Part shown: in pieces, positions 24,759 through 34,098 of the stretch
Layout of the letters: every line of letters begins with the position of its first letter
Position numbering within the stretch: the first letter of the stretch is position 1
Assembly: GCA_963771505.1 (NCBI GenBank)
Contig: CAVYTO010000002.1
Span: 992,001 to 1,056,000, forward strand
Length of the DNA: 64,000 bases
Direction: 5' to 3'
From: JAJPHW01 sp963771505
Lineage (GTDB): Bacteria > Acidobacteriota > Terriglobia > Terriglobales > Acidobacteriaceae
Notes under the pieces: generated by a model
Told to the model about the DNA's origin: nothing
Database searches by the model: none
What the model saw: only the letters and a program-made list of their open reading frames with translations
Position numbers and translations under genes: made by a program

Positions 24759-25772
24759 TTACTTTGCGTTGATGACCCCGAATGCGCCATCCACATTATT
24801 GAACGGGCCGGCCGTGAAGAAGAGTTGATTTTTCTGGCCGTTGTTGGCGCTACCGCCACCGAACTCTATTCCCCAAAGCTGGTTGATCGCGATTGCTTTG
24901 CCGGCTGAATTCTTGATTGTTCCCAGAAACTTCCCTGAACTGAGGTCGAAACCGTTGATCGTGCCAGTGTTGGTGTTGTTTGAGACCAACAGAGCGTTGC
25001 TCAGCGTTCCGAAATTGCTGGGCGCTACAGCGAATCCCCAAGGCTGATTGAGCGGAGCGCCGTGAGCCAGGTGCTTCACCAAAGTGCCGGATTCAGTGTA
25101 GATATCAATCACGCCGCCAGCCGAGCCGTTCGACGGAGCAAACGCAATGTACAGTTGCCCGTTGATGTCCTGGATGCCGAAAGGCGCGTACCCTGCCGGC
25201 AACGCAGTGTCGGTGAAAGACTTTACCAGCTTGAATGTACCGTCATAGACGTCAACTTTATTGTTGGCGACATCGGTTGCGTAGATCATGTTGCCGGAAG
25301 TCTTGCTGGTGATGGCGAGCCCGGTGTAGACTGCGCCCGGATTGGTTGCGCCGATAATCGCCTGATTCGGATTGGATTGCGGGGCCCATCCGCTGATGGT
25401 GCCGTCAATCGTGGCAAACATAAAAATCGAGGCCCAGCCTTCAACCAGAAATTCCTGCGAGCCGTTGTAGACGATTCCAGTTGGCGATCCCGGGCCGGTT
25501 CCGCTGACTGGGGGAACAACTACTTGAAGAGATTGCGGGACTCCCATTCCGTTGTAGAGCGTGGACCAGCCAGTACCTTCGTCGCTGATCCAGAAGGCGC
25601 CGCCCGGAGCGTACGCCAATCCCCACGCGTTGACGATGAGAGGGTCAACGTTTTTTGTTTTACCAGTGACATTTGAAGTCAGATAGCTGATTTGATATTG
25701 CGCGAAGGCCGCTGCTGAAAATGCCAGCACGACCGCCAGGGAAGCTGAGAGAGCAAGCTTGCGAGAAAACAT
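24759..25772 (-). CDS. TIGR03118-family secreted protein
   Basis: A 337-residue protein with a signal peptide (MFSRKLALSASLAVVLAFSAAAFAQ) and a propeller-like body with the family features VNAWGLAYAP, FWISDEGTGWSTLYNG, TGIVYNGS and LNQPWGFAVAP. The family is frequent in Acidobacteria and has no assigned activity. AAGGAGATC precedes the start on the minus strand. It converges with the galactosidase gene. Confidence 0.85.
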   Translation of the reverse strand: MFSRKLALSASLAVVLAFSAAAFAQYQISYLTSNVTGKTKNVDPLIVNAWGLAYAPGGAFWISDEGTGWSTLYNGMGVPQSLQVVVPPVSGTGPGSPTGIVYNGSQEFLVEGWASIFMFATIDGTISGWAPQSNPNQAIIGATNPGAVYTGLAITSKTSGNMIYATDVANNKVDVYDGTFKLVKSFTDTALPAGYAPFGIQDINGQLYIAFAPSNGSAGGVIDIYTESGTLVKHLAHGAPLNQPWGFAVAPSNFGTLSNALLVSNNTNTGTINGFDLSSGKFLGTIKNSAGKAIAINQLWGIEFGGGSANNGQKNQLFFTAGPFNNVDGAFGVINAK

Positions 25773-25928
25773 TCGGAAAGATCTCCTTCGTGGTGAGTTG
25801 CCGTTTAAAAGTCCGCCTCAGATTGCGAATCGCGATTGGGGCTGGGCACGGAGTCGATGGTAAGCAGGGCAGTAAAAGCGATTGTCAGAAGATTGTCATC
25901 AGATTGTCCAATTTCAATCAGGACGAGT

Positions 25929-28900
25929 TCAGTGGAAATCATGAGAGGGCACGGCAGCCGCGCTCACTGCCAGGGGTTGAATAGTTTTCGCCATGAGATG
26001 GACGATGCCATCCTGGTTTTGAACAATTCCTGAAATCTGTACGAATTTTTCATAAAGAACAGCCATGCGGTTATTGTCGTAGAAGTCGCGCTGGATAATC
26101 ACGTTGGCATTTCCAGTTTCATCTTCCAGCGTCATGAAAATAATTCCCTGGGCTGTGCCGGGGCGTTGGCGAGTTATGACGGAGCCTGCGGTCATGACCG
26201 GACGCCCGTTAGGCAATGCCTTCATTTCCGCGGCGGAAAGAATTCCCTTCCCGCGCAGCTCCCTTCTGTAATACGCCATGGGATGCGGACCGACTGTAAG
26301 CCCGGTACCGTGATAGTCGGCGACAAGCCGCTCTTCTACATTCATGGGCAATAGTGGAGACGGCAAATCAGGCACTTCGAGTTTGGCCAACAACGGGCCA
26401 GGAGCGCGGATCGCGCTAGCGGCCTGCCAAAGCGCATCACGGCGATGCAGCTTGCTATGGATATTATTCAGAGCCCCGATGCGCGCGAGCGTAGCAAGCT
26501 GAGCTTTATTGAGTTCAGGCACCCGGCGCGATAAATCTTCGATGGAAACAAAAGCGCTGGCGCTTCGCGCGCACAACAGGGATTCGGCGGATGTTTGCGA
26601 CAGGCCGCGGACATAGCGCAATCCCATGCGAAGAACGAGGCGGCCTGCATCATTTTCAAGCGTACAGTTCCATTCGGAACAAGTTACGTCAATTGGCCGA
26701 ACCCTCAAACCATGACGCTGGGCGTCTTTCACGATTGTCGAAGGATGATAGAACCCCATGGGCCAGTTGTTGAGTAGCGCCGTTGTGAATGCGGGAAGAT
26801 AGCGCTGCTTTAAATATGCCGATGCATAAGCGATCAGAGCAAAGCTGGCGGCGTGCGATTCGGGAAACCCATAAAGCGCAAACGAGGTAATAAATTGCAC
26901 AATGGAGTCCTGGGTTTTTAAATCAAAGCCATTAACTGCCATGCCGGAGCGCAGTTTGGCTTCAATCTGTTTCATGCGATGCTGCGATCGACGGCTGCCC
27001 AGTGCGCGGCGAAGTTCTTCCGCTTCTCCTCCAGTAAAATTGGCGCACAACATCGCCATGCGCAGAAGTTGTTCCTGAAATAGCGGGACACCTAAAGTTC
27101 GTTGTAATACCGGAACAAGGCTGGGATGCGGATAAGTGACCGCTTCTTTTCCCTGTCTACGTTTGAGGTAGGGATTTGTCATTTGCCCAACGATGGGCCC
27201 GGGGCGGATAAGCGCAACCTGCGTGACCAGGTCGTAAAATTTTTGCGGATTATTCCGGGGCAGAGAAGCCATCTGGGCACGGCTCTCGATTTGAAACATG
27301 CCGACGGTATCCGCCTTACGGATAGTTTCGTAAACATCCGGGCAATCTTGGGGTAGGTGCGCCAAATCCACTTCTTCATGGCAATGATCGCGGATCAACT
27401 CGATGCTGTCTTTCAACACTGCCATCATGCCCAGACCAAGCAGATCAACCTTCACCAGTCCTAATGCTGCGCAATCGTCTTTGTCCCATTGCACAACAAC
27501 GCGGCCCGGCATCGTGGCCGGTTCCAGCGGGACCACCGAATCGAGTTGGCCCTGGCAAATTACCATTCCGCCGGAATGTTGACTTAAATGGCGGGGCAAG
27601 TCCTGCACGCCGCGGCAAAGATTGAAATACACAGAAATGCGCGGATGACGCAGATCCAGCCCCGCCTGATGGAATTGCCGATCAAGAGTGTCCGCTGGAT
27701 CACGCCATTCCCAGGAGCCGGTGACTTTGGAAAGCCGCGAAAGAGTCTCTTCGTCGAACCCCAGCACTTTGCCCATTTCCCGCGCGGCAGATCGGCTGCG
27801 GTAAGTGCATACATTGGCGGTCATGGCCGCTCCACGCCCACCATACTTTTCATACACGTATTGAATTACACGTTCGCGTTCATCGCCGCTGGGCAGGTCT
27901 AAATCAATGTCCGGCCATTCTCCGCGTTCTTCAGAAAGAAAGCGTTCGAACAACAATTCCATGCCGATGGGATCAACCGCGGTGATTCCCAGCGAATAAC
28001 AAACCGCGCTATTGGCCGCCGAACCACGGCCCTGCACCAGAATTCCATTCCGTTCGCAGAAACGAACCAAATCCCAGACGATAAGGAAGTAACCCGACAG
28101 CCCTAGCTTTTCAATCAACTTCAATTCGCGCTGGATCTGGTCTTTTACTCGGGACGTGGGCGACCGGTAACGGTGGCTCGCACCTTCCCAAGTGCGCTGA
28201 TTGAGAAATGAATCCATGGTTTCGCCGTCCGGTACGTCGTAGCGGGGAAATTCGTAACCAAGATTCTCCAACGAGAACTCAATGCGGGATGAAAGCTCAA
28301 CGGTATTAGCGATGGCTTCGGGAAGGTCGGCAAACAGTTTTGCCATGGTTGCCGGATCGCGTACATGCCGCTGCGAATTGATGGCTAATAGCTTTCCGGC
28401 AGAGTCGAGTGTTCGCTTATGTTTAATGCAGGTCAGCGCATCGGCGATTTGCCGTTCCTGCTGCGTGGCATAGCAAACTCCATTGGTTGCCAGCAATGGA
28501 AGATGGAAGTCGCCGGCCAGCGCAATGGCTGACTGGTTGCGGGATTCCTGATTTCGATTCTGATGCCGTTGCAGTTCGACATAAACGTTCGTCTTTCCAA
28601 ATATGTCGATCAGGCGCTGCAAACACTTGCGGGCGGCATCCATTCCTCCGGCATTCAACGCGCAAGCTAACGGCCCCTGCTCGTCGCCGGTTAGACAAAT
28701 CAGACCACCGGCATACTTTTGCAAATCTTCAATGTTTGTTGGAGGCGTGAAGTTTTTTTTGCCGCGTAACTTTGTGCTCGTAATCAAGCGGCAAAGATTT
28801 TGGTAGCCCTGGCGTGACATCGCCAGCAAAGGATAGTCGCCATTCCCGCGAACTGTGATCTCGGCCCCGATGTGGGCTTTGGTACCGTTTTCTTTGCCGG

Positions 28901-29057
28901 CAAGGTGAAAGCGCGGAGCGCCATAAATCCCGTTTTTATCCAGTAATGCCATGGCCGGCATCTGATAATTCGCGCAGGTCAGCATTAGCATTTCTGGAAG
29001 CGATGCTCCTTCCAGGAAAGAAAATGCGGAGCGGGCATGAAGTTCGATATACCGCAT
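25929..29057 (-). CDS. dnaE2: error-prone DNA polymerase III alpha subunit (DnaE2/ImuC)
   Basis: A 1,042-residue cytosolic polymerase. PHP domain at the N-terminus (YIELHARSAFSFLEGAS), family-C polymerase core with PDIDLDLPSGDERERVIQYV (catalytic Asp pair) and RGSAANSAVCY, and a C-terminal OB fold (VMTAGSVITRQRPGTAQGI). Length and gene order fit DnaE2 rather than replicative DnaE. It is the last gene of imuA-imuB-dnaE2, starting 14 bases after the imuB stop. Performs translesion synthesis and SOS mutagenesis with ImuB. Confidence 0.95.
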   Translation of the reverse strand: MRYIELHARSAFSFLEGASLPEMLMLTCANYQMPAMALLDKNGIYGAPRFHLAGKENGTKAHIGAEITVRGNGDYPLLAMSRQGYQNLCRLITSTKLRGKKNFTPPTNIEDLQKYAGGLICLTGDEQGPLACALNAGGMDAARKCLQRLIDIFGKTNVYVELQRHQNRNQESRNQSAIALAGDFHLPLLATNGVCYATQQERQIADALTCIKHKRTLDSAGKLLAINSQRHVRDPATMAKLFADLPEAIANTVELSSRIEFSLENLGYEFPRYDVPDGETMDSFLNQRTWEGASHRYRSPTSRVKDQIQRELKLIEKLGLSGYFLIVWDLVRFCERNGILVQGRGSAANSAVCYSLGITAVDPIGMELLFERFLSEERGEWPDIDLDLPSGDERERVIQYVYEKYGGRGAAMTANVCTYRSRSAAREMGKVLGFDEETLSRLSKVTGSWEWRDPADTLDRQFHQAGLDLRHPRISVYFNLCRGVQDLPRHLSQHSGGMVICQGQLDSVVPLEPATMPGRVVVQWDKDDCAALGLVKVDLLGLGMMAVLKDSIELIRDHCHEEVDLAHLPQDCPDVYETIRKADTVGMFQIESRAQMASLPRNNPQKFYDLVTQVALIRPGPIVGQMTNPYLKRRQGKEAVTYPHPSLVPVLQRTLGVPLFQEQLLRMAMLCANFTGGEAEELRRALGSRRSQHRMKQIEAKLRSGMAVNGFDLKTQDSIVQFITSFALYGFPESHAASFALIAYASAYLKQRYLPAFTTALLNNWPMGFYHPSTIVKDAQRHGLRVRPIDVTCSEWNCTLENDAGRLVLRMGLRYVRGLSQTSAESLLCARSASAFVSIEDLSRRVPELNKAQLATLARIGALNNIHSKLHRRDALWQAASAIRAPGPLLAKLEVPDLPSPLLPMNVEERLVADYHGTGLTVGPHPMAYYRRELRGKGILSAAEMKALPNGRPVMTAGSVITRQRPGTAQGIIFMTLEDETGNANVIIQRDFYDNNRMAVLYEKFVQISGIVQNQDGIVHLMAKTIQPLAVSAAAVPSHDFH

Positions 29058-29071
29058 GAGGTTTGCCGCGC

Positions 29072-30601
29072 TTAATCGAACACTCCCTCAACAAACCATT
29101 TCTGTATAAGATCGTCGCGATAGATGCGATAGAAACCGCTCCCATCGGGAGTGTTGAGGACAACATCCCACTCTTCGCGGGACCATGTGGATTTCTCATC
29201 CCACCATTGGCCGGAACCGCGCCACGGACCGGAAGCGGTGACTACGCGGCATCGCCGTTTGCCCAACGCGACGGAACGCGGCTGGTCGCTAAATTCAACA
29301 GTCGTTTCAAGCGCGGGACGAAATATACGAAACGCGATAATTGTGTTTGCTCGATCAACAACCGATTTCGAGGATTCAATCGGGAAAGGCAAAACCGTAA
29401 AACTGTCGGGCTTGTAGGAATCCAGAGTTTGCGGTGATCCCACGCACGCGGTGTCGGTTTCATCCACAGCGCCGACTACGCCGCGGATTCGCGACAAAGT
29501 AATTTCCATTTGTTCGGGTTGCGGAGACGCGGGCGCAAACAGACCGCCCTGCGCGGACCGTGGTTTTACCGGATGCGCTTCCACAGTAAGCTTCCGGATT
29601 GGCGCAGAAAATGAAACTGCGTCAAGGTCGAGGCAAACTAACCGTAATAACACTTTCGCATCAATGCTCGGAAAGGGCAGTTTCCAGATGCGTTCGTAGT
29701 TTTCTTTTGTAGCGCCGGTTTGCCTTTGCCGCGCTTCGAGCTCGAGTTGCAAATGCAATTCATTGGTGGCCAGCGAATGCGATTCCAGGCGCGAACATAT
29801 TTGCAGAAGCAGGCGATTCAAGATAAACGTCAATGACTCCAGCGTCTCCACCGGATTTTCAAACTCGACGCTCTCAATAAAGTTGGATGATGGCCCGACT
29901 GGAACAAGCGTTCGCATAGTTCCCGCTCGCGCCAAACTTTGCAACCGCAAACCTTCCTGACCTAAACGCTCTGATAGTGCAATCGACGGCAATGCGGCGA
30001 GCGAACCGAGATTGTGTATTCCCCAGCCCTGAAGCGTATTTCGAATTTCTTCTTCTGCGTCTAAAACATTTACCGGCAAAGTTGCCAGCCGTTGTGCTTC
30101 CTGTCCAAAGGGAATGAATGTAATGCCGGAAAAACCTCGGGCGGCGAACATTGCGGTATCAGGGTTTAATGCCAGCGCAACATTGACATCAAAACCGAAA
30201 TCTTGGGCCCGCTGGGTTATTTTTTGGGCGATACACGACCAGGAACCAAAAAGCTTTTCCGTTCCATGCAAGTCCAGAAGCACTATCCCTGGCGAGAAGG
30301 ATTCCACGCGGGGCGAGAACGCAGACGCGCAATCGAGCAATGCCGCTTGAGCAGCCTGCTCATTTTTTGGCGAGCGATTCAGCAACGCCACTCCGCCGCA
30401 AGTTTCCACTTGCACTTTGGTCATGCCAATCGCAATTCCATATTGTCTTGCCATTGAATTTATGGCGGTCACGCGCAATAGCGCGGGCGGGCCTTCGAGA
30501 ATTGCGATAGGAGAAATTTTGAGTTGTTGCCGCCGATCTTCAAACTCAAAGAAAATACCGGCCTGCACTAAAAAATCGGGAATGAAGATGCATCCGAACA
30601 T
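29072..30601 (-). CDS. imuB: ImuB, inactive Y-family polymerase-like protein
   Basis: A 509-residue protein with the Y-family fold (MFGCIFIPDFLVQ start, palm region about 40-150, little-finger region to about 330) but without the DinB catalytic acidic pair in the expected places (CIFIPDF, ASAFSPRVESFSPGIVLLD keeps only part). ImuB is an adaptor that links DnaE2 to the beta clamp. It is followed by a Pro-rich C-terminal extension. Operon spacing is 4 bases from imuA. Confidence 0.9.
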   Translation of the reverse strand: MFGCIFIPDFLVQAGIFFEFEDRRQQLKISPIAILEGPPALLRVTAINSMARQYGIAIGMTKVQVETCGGVALLNRSPKNEQAAQAALLDCASAFSPRVESFSPGIVLLDLHGTEKLFGSWSCIAQKITQRAQDFGFDVNVALALNPDTAMFAARGFSGITFIPFGQEAQRLATLPVNVLDAEEEIRNTLQGWGIHNLGSLAALPSIALSERLGQEGLRLQSLARAGTMRTLVPVGPSSNFIESVEFENPVETLESLTFILNRLLLQICSRLESHSLATNELHLQLELEARQRQTGATKENYERIWKLPFPSIDAKVLLRLVCLDLDAVSFSAPIRKLTVEAHPVKPRSAQGGLFAPASPQPEQMEITLSRIRGVVGAVDETDTACVGSPQTLDSYKPDSFTVLPFPIESSKSVVDRANTIIAFRIFRPALETTVEFSDQPRSVALGKRRCRVVTASGPWRGSGQWWDEKSTWSREEWDVVLNTPDGSGFYRIYRDDLIQKWFVEGVFD

Positions 30602-30605
30602 GGCG

Positions 30606-31313
30606 CTAGGCCCATTGAGCTTTCAGCGGGAACGACGGCCGCACAGAATGCACAGGCTTACGGCCGGGAACCCGGACGACTTCCGCTTCAACATTCATTT
30701 GCGTGAGCAGGCTGCACAAAGAAGCGGCCGGACGAGTACGGAAATTCAGCGTTAATGCCGCGCAACCTGCCGCATGCGCTTGTTGTTCGATAAATATCAA
30801 CGCGCAAGAATGTTTTTCGACATTGCGGCTCAAACGAAACCAATATGTAAGCGGAATTTTTCGGGTCACTTTTTCTGGAATTCCACTCAGGTCCACCGCG
30901 ATCACTCCAAAACCGCCGCTTTGCACCAGAATGTCCGAAGCTTTGAATGCCTGTTCCAGTGGCGGCAACTTTTGCCGGGTTTTACCGCAACGCACCCAGA
31001 GAAATTTCGCGAAGTCGATTCCCGCAGCTTTGGCCGATAGCGGATCGAATGAATCCGACGCATCCACCAAAGCGCAAAACACTTCCCTGCGAGTTGCCTG
31101 CGCAAAAAGAGACAAAAGGACCGAGGTCTTCCCCGAAGACGATATTTGGGGACCGCACAGTTCGGTCAATGCGTTGAGTGGGATTCCGCCGGTAATTTGG
31201 TCAATTTGAGCCAGCCCGGTGGAAATAAATTTATATTGTGGCGACTTGTAAGCGGCGAAGGCGGAGGGAATACGAGCTTCAATCTGGTCGCGTAAAAGGG
31301 CTGAGGGGCGCAT
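30606..31313 (-). CDS. imuA: ImuA, RecA-like SOS mutagenesis protein
   Basis: A 235-residue RecA/SulA-like protein, first gene of the mutasome operon. The LAQIDQITGGIPLNALTELCGPQISSSGKTS region carries a P-loop-like GPQISSSGKTS (about residues 54-64), and WVRCGK and IFIEQQAHA segments match ImuA. Shorter than RecA and lacking its C-terminal DNA-binding region, as expected. A candidate SOS box lies 12 bases upstream of the start codon. Confidence 0.9.
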   Translation of the reverse strand: MRPSALLRDQIEARIPSAFAAYKSPQYKFISTGLAQIDQITGGIPLNALTELCGPQISSSGKTSVLLSLFAQATRREVFCALVDASDSFDPLSAKAAGIDFAKFLWVRCGKTRQKLPPLEQAFKASDILVQSGGFGVIAVDLSGIPEKVTRKIPLTYWFRLSRNVEKHSCALIFIEQQAHAAGCAALTLNFRTRPAASLCSLLTQMNVEAEVVRVPGRKPVHSVRPSFPLKAQWA

Positions 31314-31324
31314 TTATTTACAGG

Positions 31325-31339
31325 TTTCGCTTTTTGTTC
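31325..31339. promoter_or_regulatory. candidate LexA (SOS) box before imuA
   Basis: The plus strand reads TTTC-N7-GTTC (minus: GAAC-N7-GAAA), one base from the GTTC-N7-GTTC direct-repeat SOS box described for LexA of alphaproteobacteria. It lies 12-26 bases upstream of the imuA start. Whether LexA of this lineage uses that motif is not known to me. Confidence 0.4.
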
Positions 31340-31459
31340 GCCTATGTATTTTGGGACAGGTGGGGTGGCCTGTCAAGGCAAAACGGGAGGACAAATTAAA
31401 AAAAGCGGAAAATGAGTGTAGATATCAATTTATTAATTGTGAGGACAAACGTCACGAAG

Positions 31460-31876
31460 CTAAAGTACTTCGCCGGCCGCGCCCATTAACTTCTTACTGA
31501 TAAACCGCTTTTTCGAGAACACGTCATTCACGGCCGGCACCAGCTCTGAAGGGAGTTCACTCTTCATCAGGAATCCGCGCGCTCCAGCGCTGAAGGCCTC
31601 GCGTACGAAGCCGGCATCGTCGTGGGTGGTGACCATCAATATTTCTGCTTGCGGAGCGGCTTTTTTAACGAGGGGGGCTGCCTGGATTCCGTTCAATTCT
31701 GGCATGCTGATGTCCATCAGCACGACATCGGGTTGGCATTGTTTGGCAGTTTTAATGGCTTCGAGTCCGTTGCCGGCCATGCCAACGATGTCAAACTCTG
31801 GTTTGGCCGAGAGCAATTCGACAATCCGGCGTCGGATCAGTTCGTGATCGTCGACGACTAAGATCTTTATGGGCAT
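31460..31876 (-). CDS. receiver-only response regulator (NarL-type receiver)
   Basis: A 138-residue single CheY-like receiver domain. Acidic pocket DD at 9-10, phosphoacceptor Asp55 in VVLMDISMPE, a conserved Thr in MVTTHDD and Lys in FLMKSEL. The sequence is closest to NarL-type receivers, but the HTH effector domain is missing; the protein ends 20 residues after the receiver. It could be a phosphate-relay or protein-interaction regulator. No histidine kinase is adjacent. Confidence 0.85.
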   Translation of the reverse strand: MPIKILVVDDHELIRRRIVELLSAKPEFDIVGMAGNGLEAIKTAKQCQPDVVLMDISMPELNGIQAAPLVKKAAPQAEILMVTTHDDAGFVREAFSAGARGFLMKSELPSELVPAVNDVFSKKRFISKKLMGAAGEVL

Positions 31877-32266
31877 ACGACCACCCCTGTCAAAGTCGGG
31901 GGGCGGGCCTCAGGCGATTGCTGAAGGACGCCCACACACTTTCCCAAACCGTCTAGAATCATGCGGCCATGCAGCATAATGCAACCTCCACACTAGATTT
32001 TTATGAGCCTAGGCAAGAGGCTGACGCGTTCTTGGAGACGACAAGAGCGGCAGTAAGATGGAAGGCAATTTCAGCTTAAGCCTTTTAGGAATGAACGCAA
32101 TACATTAGACAATGTATCGTAGCGCACATTGTGGTGAATAACACCGTACTCACTATGTTTAATTTAGAACCGCCGGTGAGAATGGATTTGAGAATGGATT
32201 AAGGAGAGACTTTGAGGGATCGTGAGGGTGGGCTTTGTATAAATCCAATCGGCACACGAGCCGATT
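31877..32266. other. 390-base non-coding region with nested palindromes
   Basis: No convincing gene. At 32100-32117, ATACATT-N4-AATGTAT overlaps a second palindrome, ACAATGT-N10-ACATTGT, at 32109-32132. Both lie upstream of the response regulator on its strand and could be operator sites. A hairpin AATCGGC-loop-GCCGATT at 32247-32266 borders the Crp-type gene's stop and may end its transcript. Confidence 0.4.
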
Positions 32267-33079
32267 TTAAACATCTTGTCCTTCCCATATTTGGGTTTGT
32301 TTTCGCAGCACTTGATAGCAATCGCACGCTGCGTCTTCGAGGTTTTCACGGTCGACGACCGTAACGCTACCTCTTGTGTAGGTAATCAGTCCGGCTTTTT
32401 GAAGAGTGCCTGCGGCCACCGTCACACTCGACCGGCGAGTCCCCAGCATCTGCGCCAAAAACTCCTGGGTGAGGGGCAACGCGGCAGAGCCTACGCGATC
32501 CTGGCTCATCAGCAACCACCGAGCCAGCCGTTCCACAACTTCATGCAGACGGTTGCAGGTGGCGATCTGCGTGACCTGGACCATGAGCATTTGTCCAAAT
32601 CTCTGCAATTGTCGCTCGAGCTGAATACATGGCTTAATGAGAGTGCGCAAGGCTTCGGCATCAATTCTAAAAGCAGTCGCTTCAGTCTGAACCACGGTGC
32701 GGGTGTGGCTGGTCCGAAATCCAGCGATTAAAGGTGTGGCGCTGAAGCCTTCTTTGCCGATGAGACTGACTTCCACACTCTTGCCGTCTGGCATGACGCT
32801 GAGAACGGAAAACATTCCGGTGTTACAAAAATAACCGGACTTCATGGTATCGCCAGCGTCGTGAACGACCTGATGGGATTTCAGTCGAACGAGTTCCAGC
32901 TTAGGGCTGACCATCTCAAATTCGCTATGGGGAATCGCTAATAGAATTTTGTTCTGGATGCGATTGCCGTCTCCGTCTTCTTTCAGGTGAGCGGTATGAG
33001 AGGAGTTTTGGTTTTTGCCGTCGGGAGAGTTCTGAGCCAAGGTAACTTTCTGCACAAAACTGTGCGGGAGCGAATGCAT
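32267..33079 (-). CDS. Crp/Fnr-family regulator (paralogue A)
   Basis: A 270-residue regulator: cyclic-nucleotide-binding-like beta domain (about 55-165) and C-terminal winged helix with recognition helix GTRRSSVTVAAGTLQKAG (about 218-235). It lacks the conserved Arg/Ser pair of true cAMP sites in the phosphate cassette, so the ligand is unknown. About 50 percent similar by eye to the gene at 33175, with identical LLMSQDR, LTQEFLAQMLGTRRSSVTVAAG-type segments. The two are a tandem duplication. Confidence 0.85.
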   Translation of the reverse strand: MHSLPHSFVQKVTLAQNSPDGKNQNSSHTAHLKEDGDGNRIQNKILLAIPHSEFEMVSPKLELVRLKSHQVVHDAGDTMKSGYFCNTGMFSVLSVMPDGKSVEVSLIGKEGFSATPLIAGFRTSHTRTVVQTEATAFRIDAEALRTLIKPCIQLERQLQRFGQMLMVQVTQIATCNRLHEVVERLARWLLMSQDRVGSAALPLTQEFLAQMLGTRRSSVTVAAGTLQKAGLITYTRGSVTVVDRENLEDAACDCYQVLRKQTQIWEGQDV

Positions 33080-33174
33080 TTCGTGCGTATGTCTGGGAAA
33101 AACCCCTTATATCTTGCTGCAATAATGAGGAGTTGGTCGGTACGCAAGCTGACTCGGAAATGTACGCTGGAGAG

Positions 33175-33939
33175 CTACGAATCCTGGCGCTGCCAGATGG
33201 CAGTCTGCCGTTGGAGCACGGCATAGCAGCTGCAAACAAATTTTTCCAATCCGGTTCGGTTCAAAATCGTTACGTGCCCTCGCTTGTAAGAAATGTATCC
33301 CGATTCCTGAAGCATGCCAGCAGCGACGGTCACGCTTGAGCGTCGCGTTCCCAGCATTTGGGCCAGGAAATCCTGCGTCAATGGCAGAACTGGCAAGGCA
33401 ATGCGGTCCTGCGACATCAGCAACCAACGGGCCAGGCGCTGATCCACGTGGTGGATTCGATTGCAGGTTGCGATTTGAATCGCCTGTACGCCAAGTATTT
33501 GGGAATAGCGCTGCAGTTCTTTTGCGAGCGCCGGCATTTGCCGAATCGCTTTTCGCAATACGTCAGCTTCAACGCGGTATCCGGATGAATCACCTTGAAC
33601 AACAGTCCGGGTGAAATTGGTGGTGAATCCGGCGATCAATGGGGAGCCAGAGAAGCCCTCGATGCCGATCAATCCTACTTCCACGCTTCGGCCGTCGGGC
33701 ATCACAGTCAGCACGGAAAACATTCCGGAGTTGCAGAAGTAGGCCGATCGTATGGAAGCACCCGCCTCATGCAGCAGTTGTTGAAGTGGAAGCCGCAAGA
33801 ATTCAAGTTGCGGACAGAGGGTTTCCCACTCGTTGTTAGGAAGACGTAGCAATATCTTGTTGTGAACTGGGTTTCCGTCGCTGTCGTGACGCAACGTGGA
33901 CGGGGGCGAAGATTCGACAAAAGCGCTTATCTTGGCCAT
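33175..33939 (-). CDS. Crp/Fnr-family regulator (paralogue B)
   Basis: A 254-residue regulator with the same layout: effector-binding beta barrel (about 40-150) and winged helix (MLGTRRSSVTVAAGMLQESG, about 203-222). The FCNSGMFSVLTVMPDGRSVEVGLIG segment is almost the same as in paralogue A. The 95-base spacer suggests that both may be expressed from one promoter or individually. It starts at ATG preceded by GAGGAGCCTT. Neighbouring membrane-lipid genes are possible targets, which is inference. Confidence 0.85.
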   Translation of the reverse strand: MAKISAFVESSPPSTLRHDSDGNPVHNKILLRLPNNEWETLCPQLEFLRLPLQQLLHEAGASIRSAYFCNSGMFSVLTVMPDGRSVEVGLIGIEGFSGSPLIAGFTTNFTRTVVQGDSSGYRVEADVLRKAIRQMPALAKELQRYSQILGVQAIQIATCNRIHHVDQRLARWLLMSQDRIALPVLPLTQDFLAQMLGTRRSSVTVAAGMLQESGYISYKRGHVTILNRTGLEKFVCSCYAVLQRQTAIWQRQDS

Positions 33940-34098
33940 TAAGGCTCCTCGCGGCGGCGTATCGCCTTCTTTTTCGCAAGGAACCGTCGCCGTTAGGCGC
34001 GGCGGAAAGGAGCTAGAAGAGACAAGCCCACTATACGCCTAACTGCCTGAAATGTAACGGCAATCGCCGCCGGGAGAGGTGCCTTCAGTTCGCACTTT

